In this document: positions 28,890 through 37,015 of the stretch, in pieces
Layout of the letters: each line of letters begins with the position of its first letter
Position numbering within the stretch: position 1 is the first letter of the stretch
Assembly: GCA_016713985.1 (NCBI GenBank)
Contig: JADJOD010000032.1
Location: 1 to 54,683, forward strand
Reading direction: 5' to 3'
Length of the DNA stretch: 54,683 bases
Origin: Lewinellaceae bacterium
Lineage (GTDB): Bacteria; Bacteroidota; Bacteroidia; Chitinophagales; Saprospiraceae
Notes under the pieces: model-generated
What the model was told of the DNA's origin: nothing
Seen by the model: only the letters and a program-made list of their open reading frames with translations
Databases searched by the model: none
Position numbers and translations under genes: made by a program

Positions 28890-29348
28890 TTAATTGCTTC
28901 CCAGCAATTGCCCGCTGTGATCGGCCGTATCCACCTTGTCGATGACGCGTTCGATTCTGCCGTTTTCATCGATTACGAAGGTGGTGCGCAGGATACCCAT
29001 GTACGCGCGGCCCATGAATTTTTTCTCACCCCACACGCCGTAAGCCAGGGCAACCGCGTGGTCTTCGTCGGCCAGCAGGTTGAACGGCAGGTGGTATTTT
29101 TCCTGAAATTTGACGTGTTTTTTGACCGAATCGGGGCTGACGCCGAGTATTTCGTAGCCCTGCGCCTGAAACTTCGGGTACCCGTCGCGCAGGCTGCACG
29201 CTTCTGCCGTACAACCCGGCGTGTCGTCTTTCGGATAAAAATAAAGCACTAATTTTTTGCCTTTAAAATCCTGGAGACTTACGGTCTGCCCTTTTTCATT
29301 GGAAGCGGAGAAACCGGGAGCCTGATCGCCTTCTTTCAGGTGTGACAT
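28890..29348 (-). CDS. bcp: Thioredoxin-dependent peroxiredoxin, Bcp/PrxQ type
   Basis: 152 residues, the usual length. The peroxidatic Cys lies in YFYPKDDTPGCTAEACSLRD, with the resolving Cys five residues later (PGCTAEAC), the arrangement of Bcp/PrxQ enzymes. KGQTVSLQDFKGKKLVLYF, VSPDSVKKHVKFQEKYHLPF and TTFVIDENGRIERV are conserved family segments. It reduces hydrogen and organic peroxides in the cytoplasm using thioredoxin. It is a single gene transcribed toward the repeat array at 28721-28883. Confidence 0.95.
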   Translation of the reverse strand: MSHLKEGDQAPGFSASNEKGQTVSLQDFKGKKLVLYFYPKDDTPGCTAEACSLRDGYPKFQAQGYEILGVSPDSVKKHVKFQEKYHLPFNLLADEDHAVALAYGVWGEKKFMGRAYMGILRTTFVIDENGRIERVIDKVDTADHSGQLLGSN

Positions 29349-29356
29349 AGAATCTG

Positions 29357-29576
29357 GATTGTTGAATGGATGAATACTGAATGGCCTGCGTACGGGTATT
29401 CCGTCCGCCGTCCGGAAGGGAAAACCGGAATGCTTTGGTTTTGTTCAGGAACATGGCGTAAACTTGCCCGCAGGTTCGAAAATACCCGTTTCCGATGCCT
29501 CGCCTCGTGCATGATCGCAAGTCTGCACCGGCAATCCGACCATTCAACAATAAAACAATTTAACCATTCAACAATC
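29357..29576. repeat. Short inverted and direct repeats in the bcp/DUF4197 spacer
   Basis: GATTGTTGAATGG (29357-29369) has an exact inverted copy at 29564-29576, and ACCATTCAACAAT occurs twice in direct orientation (29539-29551 and about 29563-29575). The divergent leaders of bcp and the DUF4197 gene lie here. No clear promoter match was found. Confidence 0.6.
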
Positions 29577-29587
29577 AAAACCTGCTC

Positions 29588-30310
29588 ATGATGAAGAAAT
29601 TATCCATCCCGATCGTTTTGATGCTCGGCATCTTATCGTTCAGCTCCTGCGATGTTTTGCAGGAAGTGGCCGGCAGCGTACTCAGCGAACCCACCATCGA
29701 AGAGGTCGGCAAAGCCCTCAAGGAAGCGCTGTCCAACGGCGTTTCAAAAGGGGTGAACAACCTGTCGCAAAAAGACGGCTACTTCAAAAGTGCCTACAAA
29801 ATCCTTTTGCCCGACGACGTGCGCAAAGTGACGGAGAAACTAAAGGTGGTGCCCGGTTTCAGCAACCTCGAAAACGAATTGCTTGAAAAAATGAACCGCG
29901 GCGCCGAAGATGCCGCCAAAGAAGCCGGCCCGATTTTCCTTAATGCCATCAAACAACTGACCATCCAGGACGCCGCCAACATCCTCATGGGCGCCGACAA
30001 CGCCGCCACCAACTACCTGAACAAAACCACCAACCAGCAACTTTACGAAAAATTCAACCCTAAAATCGTGGCTTCCTTGGACAAGATCGGCGCCAATAAC
30101 CTTTGGACCAAAGCCGCCAATGCCTATAACGCCATCCCGCTGGTAACCAAGGTGAACAACGACCTCGACGACTACGTGACCAAAAAAGCGCTCGACGGGC
30201 TGTTTGGAAAAATTGCCGAGGAGGAGAAAAACATCCGCCGGAACAAGGGTTCGCGCGTCACGGAACTGTTGAAGAAGGTGTTTGCGAAACAGGATGCCAA
30301 TCGGAAATAA
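29588..30310 (+). CDS. DUF4197 lipoprotein
   Basis: 240 residues. The N-terminus MMKKLSIPIVLMLGILSFSS followed by Cys is a lipoprotein signal. The mature protein matches DUF4197: SEPTIEEVGKALKEALSNGV, SKGVNNLSQKDGYFKSAYKI, LLPDDVRKVTEKLKVVPGFS and KPIFL-like DAAKEAGPIFLNAIKQLTIQ, then DAANILMGADNAATNYLNKT and a helical tail. The family is widespread in Gram-negative envelopes and has no assigned function. The stop is 4 bp before the inositol-phosphatase-family gene, so they share a transcript. The alternative start is the second Met. Confidence 0.85.
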   Translation: MMKKLSIPIVLMLGILSFSSCDVLQEVAGSVLSEPTIEEVGKALKEALSNGVSKGVNNLSQKDGYFKSAYKILLPDDVRKVTEKLKVVPGFSNLENELLEKMNRGAEDAAKEAGPIFLNAIKQLTIQDAANILMGADNAATNYLNKTTNQQLYEKFNPKIVASLDKIGANNLWTKAANAYNAIPLVTKVNNDLDDYVTKKALDGLFGKIAEEEKNIRRNKGSRVTELLKKVFAKQDANRK

Positions 30311-30314
30311 GGCC

Positions 30315-31109
30315 ATGAATTACGAACATTTCACCCGTCTCACCTGCCAGGCCGTGCAGGAAACCGCCACCTTTATTCGTGCCGAAACCGGCCGGGTAGA
30401 ACCCGGTCAGATTGAGGAAAAATTCCTCAACGGCCTGGTTAGTTACGTCGACCGTACGGCCGAAGAAATGCTGGTAGAGCGGCTTTCCCACATTTTGCCG
30501 GAAGCGGCTTTTATCACCGAAGAAGAAACCGTCGTTCAGAGTGATGCTGATCTTCAATGGATTATCGACCCTTTGGACGGCACCACCAACTTCCTGTACG
30601 GCATACCACAATTCTCCATCAGCGTGGCTTTAAAGTCGGGCGACGAGCTCGTCATCGGCGTGGTTCAACACGTGCCGGCCGATGAAATATTCTACGCCTG
30701 GAAAGGCGGCGGCGCCTGGTGCAATGGCAAACCCATCCATGCCAGTCGCCGCGCAGAAATGCGGCAGGCGTTGATCAGTACGGGTTTCCCGTACCACAAT
30801 TTCAGTCGGGCAGACGCGTATTTCGCCGCTTTGCGCGCGTTTATGCGCGAGGGGCGCGGCGTGCGCCGTTTCGGCTCCGCAGCGCTCGACTTAGCCTGGG
30901 TGGCCGCCGGGCGTTTCGACGTCTTTTTTGAATACGGGCTCAATGCCTGGGACGTGGCCGCCGGCGCCGTGCTGGTGCGTGAAGCGGGCGGCATGGTCAG
31001 CGATTTCGGCGGCGGGGACGATTTTATCGGGAAATACGAAATGCTGGCGTGTAATGCGGGGGTGTATGGGAAGGCGCTGGAGGTGGTAAGGGAGGCGTTT
31101 GCAGATTGA
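30315..31109 (+). CDS. Inositol monophosphatase-family phosphatase
   Basis: 264 residues from the ATG at 30315, 4 bp after the DUF4197 stop. All family metal-site motifs are present: AAFITEEETV (first Glu), WIIDPLDGTTNFLYGIPQFS (DPxDGT) and NAWDVAAGAVLVREAGGMVS (WDxAAG). The product could be inositol-1-phosphatase, a histidinol-phosphatase-type enzyme or another sugar phosphatase; sequence alone does not separate them. It acts in the cytoplasm with Mg2+. A 10-bp-stem hairpin begins 4 bp after the stop. Confidence 0.92.
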   Translation: MNYEHFTRLTCQAVQETATFIRAETGRVEPGQIEEKFLNGLVSYVDRTAEEMLVERLSHILPEAAFITEEETVVQSDADLQWIIDPLDGTTNFLYGIPQFSISVALKSGDELVIGVVQHVPADEIFYAWKGGGAWCNGKPIHASRRAEMRQALISTGFPYHNFSRADAYFAALRAFMREGRGVRRFGSAALDLAWVAAGRFDVFFEYGLNAWDVAAGAVLVREAGGMVSDFGGGDDFIGKYEMLACNAGVYGKALEVVREAFAD

Positions 31110-31794
31110 TAGCAGCGCGAGGTGGAACCTCGCGCTAGCGGGGTCAAAAGTCTTTACGTTGCACAATGTGGCGCATTGGGAGAAATTTTATTCGGATGAT
31201 GCGCAGACATTCCAGGTTTTGAAAACCTGGAATGTCTGGTTCGGTCGCGATTCAAAATAATATTTCCCGTTTCAGGGCCCAAATAAAGTATCTCTGACTT
31301 TTGACACAGCCCCTGGATTAATGAGCAGTTAAGAAGAATCCGTTTGGCAAAAAATGCCAAACGGATTCTTCTTTTGGATGAATTGACTTAGGGTTCCAGG
31401 TGGGCGGGGGGCCTTCTGTCCGGCAGGTGACCCACCTGCCAGGCGAATCGAATTCACCCGGAAGTGGAAGTGCATTCGTCTTTCAGGTATCCTTCCCCCG
31501 CCTTTGAGGTGGGTATGTCAGGGTTGTTTGCCCAAAAACCCCACCTGAAAGAGAAAGGGATATTATGTTTTGGGGGAATGGAATTCACCGGCAAGGAGAT
31601 AGGAATTGGGTTTTGAAGCGAGGGGAGGGGTTGTGAATACTTCCGTTTTCGCCACGCCATGTGTTGTTGCCACAGCCGCCAGACTAACTTTAATACAAGC
31701 CTTTAATACGCTCAATATCAAACAAACGTAGAGTACACCCAACGCTTAGCCTGACGGCTATGGTGTTGCTATGTGGCGCAAACGTACAGCACGA
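31110..31794. repeat. Gene-free 685-bp spacer with a cluster of palindromes
   Basis: Four separate palindromes sit in the first 330 bp. AGCGCGAGGT with a 3-nt loop lies at 31114-31136. AGACATTCCAGGTTTT with a 1-nt centre and exact 16-bp arms lies at 31205-31237. AAGAAGAATCCGTTTGGCA with an A5 loop and exact 19-bp arms lies at 31331-31373. GGCAGGTG with a 3-nt loop lies at 31422-31440. The sequences are unrelated to one another. The rest (31441-31794) has no convincing gene, although a short minus-strand reading (SFRWGFWANNPDIPTSKAGE, about 31490-31555) looks protein-like and may be a fragment. Confidence 0.75.
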
Positions 31795-32352
31795 TTATTC
31801 ATCTCCAGACTGCTGTATTTCCCACCACCCCAAACTCACTTCGGCAACACCTTCAACCGCACCCGGATACTCGTACCCAGCATATACAACGCCGATGCGA
31901 TGAAAATCGGCTTTTTTTGCCTTTTCCAGAAACAGGTACCCCGATTTCAGGGATTCACTTTCACGGCCTTGTGCAAACTGCCAGAAACAGTAGTTTTCGG
32001 CCATATCCAGGCCGAGTTGCAGGAGCGACAACCAGGCGAGCGCAATGCCCGCTTTGTGCCAAATTGATTCCGGCCGGTGTTTTCCCGCCGCCCAGACGCA
32101 GCATACGCTGAAAAAAACGGTGTATGCCACCATAAACAGGTAATCGAATCCCGCCCAAAAGCCGAAAGCGCCCGGCTGATCTTTGGCCAGACGCAGCAAT
32201 ACCTCCGGCGTGAGGCTGCCGGAAGGCATGGAGGCAAACCGGACTGCGGCAAATAACGCGAGCACGATCCAGAAAAAGAGTCTGGACCAGCGCAGGAGGA
32301 AGGCAAGAGTGGTTTCCGGGAGGTTTTGTAAGGGATGGTGAAGTCGTAACAT
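31795..32352 (-). CDS. Predicted integral membrane protein of unknown function
   Basis: 186 residues from the ATG at 32352 (MLRLHHPLQNLPETTLAFLL); an in-frame codon 33 residues upstream is possible. Hydrophobic segments: LFFWIVLALFAAVRFA, FDYLFMVAYTVFFSVCCVWA and KAGIALAWLSLLQLGLDMAE, with a likely fourth amphipathic part (YPGAVEGVAEVSLGWWEI). The GLDMAENYCFWQF stretch resembles small uncharacterised Bacteroidota membrane proteins with three or four helices. I do not recognise a named family. It is divergent from the antitoxin-like gene. Confidence 0.65.
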   Translation of the reverse strand: MLRLHHPLQNLPETTLAFLLRWSRLFFWIVLALFAAVRFASMPSGSLTPEVLLRLAKDQPGAFGFWAGFDYLFMVAYTVFFSVCCVWAAGKHRPESIWHKAGIALAWLSLLQLGLDMAENYCFWQFAQGRESESLKSGYLFLEKAKKADFHRIGVVYAGYEYPGAVEGVAEVSLGWWEIQQSGDE

Positions 32353-32462
32353 ATATTTATGGCAAAGTTTTACGGCATAAAAATAGATAAACCTGTAAAA
32401 CAGGGACCTTTCTTTGGTAAAGAATGGGTTTTTGATTAAACTTGCCATCAAATTCTCACTTT

Positions 32463-32684
32463 ATGCGTATCACACTGGAAGTCAATAACTCCAAAGCTGC
32501 TTTTTTCCTGGAATTGTTGCAAAGTTTATCAGACTTCGTGACGGTTAAAGAAGCCATTGAATATGAGGCCGCTGAGTTGTCGGGGGAGCATATCGCTATT
32601 TTGGAAGAGCGACTGATGGCTTGTGAAAAATCGCCGGAGTCTCTGGTAGACTGGGAAGCGTTTCAAAGGATCGTAAAATCCTAA
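32463..32684 (+). CDS. Orphan antitoxin-like small protein
   Basis: 73 residues from the ATG at 32463. The start MRITLEVNNSKAAFFLELLQ, then SLSDFVTVKEAIEYEAAELS and the C-terminal SPESLVDWEAFQRIVKS, resembles antitoxins of RelE/ParE-type addiction pairs, where the N-terminal strand-helix binds and the tail blocks the toxin. The toxin gene normally overlaps or follows directly. Here the convergent lepA gene ends 21 bp downstream and no toxin-like frame exists. It may be a solitary remnant or act on a partner elsewhere. The family assignment is by pattern only. Confidence 0.55.
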   Translation: MRITLEVNNSKAAFFLELLQSLSDFVTVKEAIEYEAAELSGEHIAILEERLMACEKSPESLVDWEAFQRIVKS

Positions 32685-32705
32685 GTATTGGAAAGGCCGA
32701 AACCC

Positions 32706-34502
32706 TTAATCATTCAACTTCAACACCTTCAAAAACGCCTCCTGCGGCACTTCCACGTTGCCGAACTGTTTCATGCGTTTTTTTCCCTCTTTTTGTTTTT
32801 CCAGCAGTTTGCGTTTCCGCGAGATATCGCCGCCGTAACACTTGGCGGTCACGTCTTTGCGCAGGGCGCTGATGGTTTCGCGTGCGATGACTTTTTGGCC
32901 GATAGCGGCCTGGATGGCGATCTGGAACTGCTGGCGGGGCAGGAGTTCCTTGAGTTTTTCACACATGCGGCGGCCCATGTATTCGGCTTTGGAGCGGTGT
33001 ACGAGGGCCGAGAGCGCGTCCACCTGTTCGCCGTTGAGTTTGATGTCGAGCCTGACCAAATCCGTTTCGCGGTAATCGAGAATGTGGTAGTCGAACGAAG
33101 CGTAACCCCGCGAGATGGATTTCAGTTTGTCGTAAAAATCAAAAACGATCTCGGCCAGCGGCATGTGAAAAGTCATTTCAACCCGCGTCGGTGTGAGGTA
33201 CATTTGTTTTTGCAGGATACCGCGCTTGTCGAGGCACAGTTTCATGATATTGCCGATGTAGTCGGGTTTGGTGATGATCTGGGCGTAAATGAAGGGTTCT
33301 TCGGCCGACTGCAGGTGGTTGGGGTCGGGCATTTCGTTGGGTTGGTGCACCGTAAAACGTTTGCCTTTCATGTCCGTGGCGTAGTAGGGCACGTTGGGCA
33401 CCGTCGTGATGATATCCTGGTCGAATTCGCGGTAGAGGCGTTCCTGTACGATTTCTAAGTGCAACATGCCGAGGAAGCCGCAGCGAAACCCGAATCCGAG
33501 CGCTGTGGAGGTTTCGGGTTCAAAAACCAGCGAGGCGTCGTTCAGTTGCAGTTTTTCCAGCGAATCGCGCAGGTCTTCGAAGTCGTCGTTGTCGAGGGGG
33601 TAAAGACCTGCAAATACCATCGGTTTCACTTCTTCAAAACCTTTCACCGCTTCGGTGCAGGGCCGTGCCAGGTGGGTGATGGTGTCGCCGACCTTGATTT
33701 CGCGGCTGGCTTTGATCCCGGTGATGACGTAGCCGACGTCGCCGGCGCCGATCTCCGCCGTTTCAAATTGTCCCATACGCAGCACGCCGACTTCTTCCGC
33801 CACGACTTCTTTTCCGGTGTTGTAAAACTTGAGTTTGTCGCCTTTTTTCAACCTCCCGTTCATCACACGCACGTAGGCGATGACGCCGCGGTAGGAGTTG
33901 AACACCGAATCGAAGATCATCGTTTGCAGCGGCGCTTCGGGGTCGCCTTTGGGCGCCGGAATACGATCGACGACGGCCGCCAAAATATCGGGCACACCGG
34001 CTCCGGTGCGGCCGGAAGCGGAAATAATTTCTTCCCGTTTGCAGCCGATCAGGTCGATGATCTGATCCTGCACGTCTTCCACCATCGCACTTTCCATGTC
34101 GATCTTGTTGACGATGGGGATGATCTCGAGGTTGTGGTCCACGGCGAGGTACAGGTTGCTGATCGTTTGCGCCTGAATGCCCTGGGATGCATCCACGAGC
34201 AGCAGAGCGCCTTCACAAGCTGCGATGGAGCGGCTCACTTCGTAGGAAAAGTCGACGTGGCCGGGGGTGTCAATCAGGTTGAAAATATATTCCTCCCCGT
34301 TGGCCGGGTGCACGTAGCGCATCTGGATGGCGTGGCTCTTGATGGTGATGCCGCGTTCGCGTTCGAGGTCCATGTTGTCCAGCGCCTGGTCCTGCATATC
34401 CCGTACGCTGATGGTATGGGTAAATTCGAGCAGGCGGTCGGCCAGTGTGCTTTTACCGTGATCGATGTGCGCGATGATGCAGAAGTTGCGGATATTCTTC
34501 AT
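32706..34502 (-). CDS. lepA: Elongation factor 4 (LepA) GTPase
   Basis: 598 residues, the standard length. G1 is IAHIDHGKSTLADRLL, G2 LERERGITIKSHAI, G3 NLIDTPGHVDFSYEV, G4 VNKIDMESA. Domain II and the EF-G-like domains III and V follow, then the LepA-specific C-terminal domain (RSKAEYMGRRMCEKLKELLP, KRKLLEKQKEGKKRMKQFGN). LepA back-translocates or remodels ribosomes, mainly under ionic stress or during subunit biogenesis. The gene is intact with no frameshift. It is transcribed away from the Uma2 gene across a 348-bp spacer. Confidence 0.97.
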   Translation of the reverse strand: MKNIRNFCIIAHIDHGKSTLADRLLEFTHTISVRDMQDQALDNMDLERERGITIKSHAIQMRYVHPANGEEYIFNLIDTPGHVDFSYEVSRSIAACEGALLLVDASQGIQAQTISNLYLAVDHNLEIIPIVNKIDMESAMVEDVQDQIIDLIGCKREEIISASGRTGAGVPDILAAVVDRIPAPKGDPEAPLQTMIFDSVFNSYRGVIAYVRVMNGRLKKGDKLKFYNTGKEVVAEEVGVLRMGQFETAEIGAGDVGYVITGIKASREIKVGDTITHLARPCTEAVKGFEEVKPMVFAGLYPLDNDDFEDLRDSLEKLQLNDASLVFEPETSTALGFGFRCGFLGMLHLEIVQERLYREFDQDIITTVPNVPYYATDMKGKRFTVHQPNEMPDPNHLQSAEEPFIYAQIITKPDYIGNIMKLCLDKRGILQKQMYLTPTRVEMTFHMPLAEIVFDFYDKLKSISRGYASFDYHILDYRETDLVRLDIKLNGEQVDALSALVHRSKAEYMGRRMCEKLKELLPRQQFQIAIQAAIGQKVIARETISALRKDVTAKCYGGDISRKRKLLEKQKEGKKRMKQFGNVEVPQEAFLKVLKLND

Positions 34503-34850
34503 TTTGTAGCGGTTTCTAAGGTTTCGGGGTTTACAAAGTTTCAGGGTTTCGGGTTGAATTTATTGAATCCAACTTACCGAAAGTTTGAAACTTTCGGGAA
34601 GTTGGGGTTACAAGCAGATTATTGGACAGGTTTTACAAGATTTGCAGGATATTTTTCCTAAAAACGGGCTTTTAAACTTGTAAATCATGTCCATCCTGTC
34701 AAAAATTAAGACTTGCAAGACGGCCTCTTGTCAAATAAGGTATCGGATAAAGCCTCATCAGGCGCAACCCGTTTTTTGGGCGCGCAAAGATAGGTGAAAT
34801 TGTCCGTTTGAACAGGGGAAGAATGGAATGCAAATTCTGAGCGGAAGCCG
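34503..34850. other. 348-bp spacer with two inverted repeats
   Basis: AACTTACCGAAAGTTT at 34571-34586 pairs with 34588-34603 around a 1-nt centre, with one mismatch. A degenerate inverted repeat follows at about 34624-34700 (GACAGGTTTTACAAGATTT against the complement of the stretch ending CATCCTGTC). This second one shares the GACAGG-TTTACA-GATTT theme of the array at 28721-28883. The part next to lepA contains imperfect TTTCGGGGTTT / TTTCAGGGTTTCGGG repeats. No gene was seen. Confidence 0.7.
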
Positions 34851-35438
34851 TTATTGGCCGAATTCAACGTTCCGGTAGATCAACTGGAGGGCCAAATCGA
34901 CACTAACTGACTGAAAGTGAACGTTTTGATCAATACCTTTCACCATAAACTCTTTCCAGGTATCCGGTTTTTCCCGGAAAAAAGTGAGCACTTCGGGGGC
35001 GTCCTGGCGCACCAGCGCGTATTCTTTAAAACCGGGAATCGAGCGGTATTGCAGGAATTTTTGCTCGCGGTCGTATTGTCCCGTGGAAGGTGAAAGTACC
35101 TCGATGATCAGCAGGGGGTTGATGATGGCGCTTGCCATTTCTTCCGCCGCTACGGGTATTTCGGCGACAACCACCGCATCGGGATACAGATAGTAGTGAT
35201 ATTCAGGCAAATAGATTTTCTGGTCGCTGCCGAAAATTTCAAAACCCGGTCGAATTTTGAATATCTGATCAAGTTCTGATAAAATGTTTCGGCAAATGCG
35301 GTTGTGAGAAATGGTTCCGCCAGGCATGGGTATAATATTTCCGTTATAAAATTCATATCGCTCGCCGCTGCGCGCTTCCACTTTGAGGTATTCGTCTACG
35401 GTATAAAGGCTTTTGGCTGCCGTCGCTGTCATATCCAA
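34851..35438 (-). CDS. Uma2-family (DUF820) endonuclease-like protein
   Basis: 195 residues. Family landmarks are YTVDEYLKVEARSGERYEFY, ISHNRICRNILSELDQIF, YPDAVVVAEIPV, NPLLIIEVLSPSTGQYDREQ and KFLQYRSIPGFKEYALV. The PD...(E)VLSP...K arrangement is the PD-(D/E)xK nuclease core (Asp in YPDAVV, Glu in IIEVLS, Lys in EQKF). Uma2 proteins are abundant in cyanobacteria and Bacteroidota; some derive from mobile nucleases and their cellular role is unknown. It lies 45 bp before the outer-membrane barrel gene on the same strand. Confidence 0.9.
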   Translation of the reverse strand: MDMTATAAKSLYTVDEYLKVEARSGERYEFYNGNIIPMPGGTISHNRICRNILSELDQIFKIRPGFEIFGSDQKIYLPEYHYYLYPDAVVVAEIPVAAEEMASAIINPLLIIEVLSPSTGQYDREQKFLQYRSIPGFKEYALVRQDAPEVLTFFREKPDTWKEFMVKGIDQNVHFQSVSVDLALQLIYRNVEFGQ

Positions 35439-35483
35439 ATATTTTACCGCAAACTTAACGGAAATCCGGCACTTTTCAACGTT

Positions 35484-36242
35484 TCAAAACAGGTAATTCA
35501 TGGTCAGGTTGAAGCGGTAACCCGGCATCAAAAGGCCGGGTGTGTGCACTTTTATGCTGTTGCCGTCGATCTGCGCGGCCAATTTGGAGCCGATGACGGG
35601 AATCCCTCCGACAGCATCCTGCACCTGGTCGCGAAACGCAACAAGATCGGTATCCGGGTTGTCGCTGGAGTAGGTGAGTGTGCCGTCTAACCATTTAAAA
35701 TCCACCCCGACCACCGTGGCGTCGAGGGTGAGAAAATCGCCGAGGCGGATTTGCAGACCTGCCGAAGCGCCGAGGCCGAAGCCGGCGACAGAACCTTTTA
35801 CGCTGGTTTCGTACTGATTTTTGATCGTGCGTTGCACGGACATGTTGTTGTACCGCGCATACGGGGCGAAGTAAAAACCGCGCAAAACATTGTGTCCCAG
35901 GTAAAAACGATGTTCGATGATGGCGCCGAAAGAGGTGAAGCGGTTGGTCACCGTTTCGCCGTCGTCGGAGAGGTCGAGGTCGTTGGCCAAAAAACCGGGC
36001 ACCGTGGTCGGCCTCGGCACCGCGACGAGCAACGCGATGGATTTGTTGTCTGCATAAGCAAATTCCCCTTTCAGGTTCACTTTGCCGGAAGGCAGGAGCA
36101 GGCTGAACGGAGCAATTCCGGCGCTGAAGCGGTGTTCCGGCGTTGTTTCACGGGCAGCCGGGCGAAAACGGGTCCTGGATTGCGCCTGCATGGCGGGCAA
36201 AAGTATCAGGCAGAAAAAAAAGAAGGCGAGTATACGTGGCAT
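35484..36242 (-). CDS. Outer-membrane beta-barrel protein of unknown function
   Basis: 252 residues with a signal peptide (MPRILAFFFFCLILLPAMQA-Q). The mature protein is a run of amphipathic strands with Gly and aromatic residues (HRFSAGIAPFSLLLPSGKVN, SFGAIIEHRFYLGHNVLRGF, GLGASAGLQIRLGDFLTLDA) and ends YRFNLTMNYLF, with the C-terminal Phe used by the Bam machinery. It resembles small DUF3575/OmpW-size barrels in Bacteroidota. Pore or structural function is unknown. It is followed on the same strand by the Uma2 gene and lies downstream of a terminator. Confidence 0.75.
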   Translation of the reverse strand: MPRILAFFFFCLILLPAMQAQSRTRFRPAARETTPEHRFSAGIAPFSLLLPSGKVNLKGEFAYADNKSIALLVAVPRPTTVPGFLANDLDLSDDGETVTNRFTSFGAIIEHRFYLGHNVLRGFYFAPYARYNNMSVQRTIKNQYETSVKGSVAGFGLGASAGLQIRLGDFLTLDATVVGVDFKWLDGTLTYSSDNPDTDLVAFRDQVQDAVGGIPVIGSKLAAQIDGNSIKVHTPGLLMPGYRFNLTMNYLF

Positions 36243-36267
36243 GACGATGATTTGGTTATCAATATCT

Positions 36268-36310
36268 CCAAAAACGGGAACGCCCCGGACAGGATTGCTG
36301 CCGGGGCGTT
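36268..36310 (-). terminator. Rho-independent terminator behind the redoxin gene
   Basis: On the minus strand AACGCCCCGG (complement of 36301-36310) pairs with CCGGGGCGTT (complement of 36279-36288) around a 12-nt loop, and CCCGTTTTTGG with a T5 run follows (complement of 36268-36277). It lies 50 bp after the stop of 36361-36966 and before the start of the barrel gene. Confidence 0.75.
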
Positions 36311-36360
36311 AAACGTTCCCTAAGATTTTGGGTTCGGGGAAGCGAATTCGTTAAAATATG

Positions 36361-36966
36361 TTATACTTTTTTCCATTTGATCGAGCAGCCGACGGCTTTG
36401 GTCTCGGTCACAGTGGCATCTTTACCGGCGCGCAGGGCGTCGACGGCGTTTTCTAAGTACTTTTCTTTTACCTGGTCGGGTTCTTCCGAATTGTCGTCGA
36501 TGGCGCCGATGTATTTCACCACGCGCTCTTTATCAAGCAGGTATACGTGCGGCGTGCGGGTAGCGCCATAGGTTTTGGCGATTTCCTGCGTTTCGTCGTA
36601 CACATAAGCAAAGGGGTAATTTTTTGCCTGCGCGCGCTCTTTCATTTTGTCGTAACTGTCGGCCGGCTGCACGTCTTTGTCATTCGGGTTGATGGCCACC
36701 ACGGGGTAACCCAGCGGGGCGTATTTCTGGTGCAACGCGATGATGCGGTCTTCATACGCCTTGGCGTACGGGCAGGCGTTGCAGGTGAAAACGACGATGT
36801 AACCTTTGGCGTCGTTGATGCCGGCTAAGGATACCATCTTGCCGTCCACGTTTTTCAGGCTGAAATCGGTCGCCTTGTCGCCGACCTTGTAACCGCCGCC
36901 GGCCGGCGCAAATGCCGTAGCAACGGCAAGCAGTGCAAAAAGAAGGGGGGAAAGTGCTTTTTTCAT
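36361..36966 (-). CDS. Secreted thioredoxin-fold redoxin (AhpC/TSA-like)
   Basis: 201 residues with a signal peptide (MKKALSPLLFALLAVATAFA). The fold starts YKVGDKATDFSLKNVDGKMV. The active region is VVFTCNACPYAKAYEDRIIA, a CxxC variant (CNAC) seen in the thioredoxin-family proteins of Bacteroidota whose second half reads ARTYGATRTPHVYLLD (cis-Pro in RTPHV). It probably works on disulfides or peroxides in the periplasm; the partner is unknown. It lies downstream of the TlpA-like gene on the same strand (49 bp), and the spacer holds a short GAATGAT tandem repeat (about 36970-37012). Confidence 0.85.
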   Translation of the reverse strand: MKKALSPLLFALLAVATAFAPAGGGYKVGDKATDFSLKNVDGKMVSLAGINDAKGYIVVFTCNACPYAKAYEDRIIALHQKYAPLGYPVVAINPNDKDVQPADSYDKMKERAQAKNYPFAYVYDETQEIAKTYGATRTPHVYLLDKERVVKYIGAIDDNSEEPDQVKEKYLENAVDALRAGKDATVTETKAVGCSIKWKKV

Positions 36967-37015
36967 AGGAATAGATGAATGATGAGTTATGAATGATGAA
37001 TGATGAATGATTTGT

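Noticed and set aside
31454..31660. A 68-codon minus-strand gene
   Set aside because: Only a short stretch (SFRWGFWANNPDIPTSKAGE) looks protein-like; no start context, domain or neighbour supports a real gene.
33459..34661. A 400-codon plus-strand open frame opposite lepA
   Set aside because: lepA is complete with all GTPase motifs on the other strand; the plus-strand frame is rich in His, Phe and Val without domain signs.
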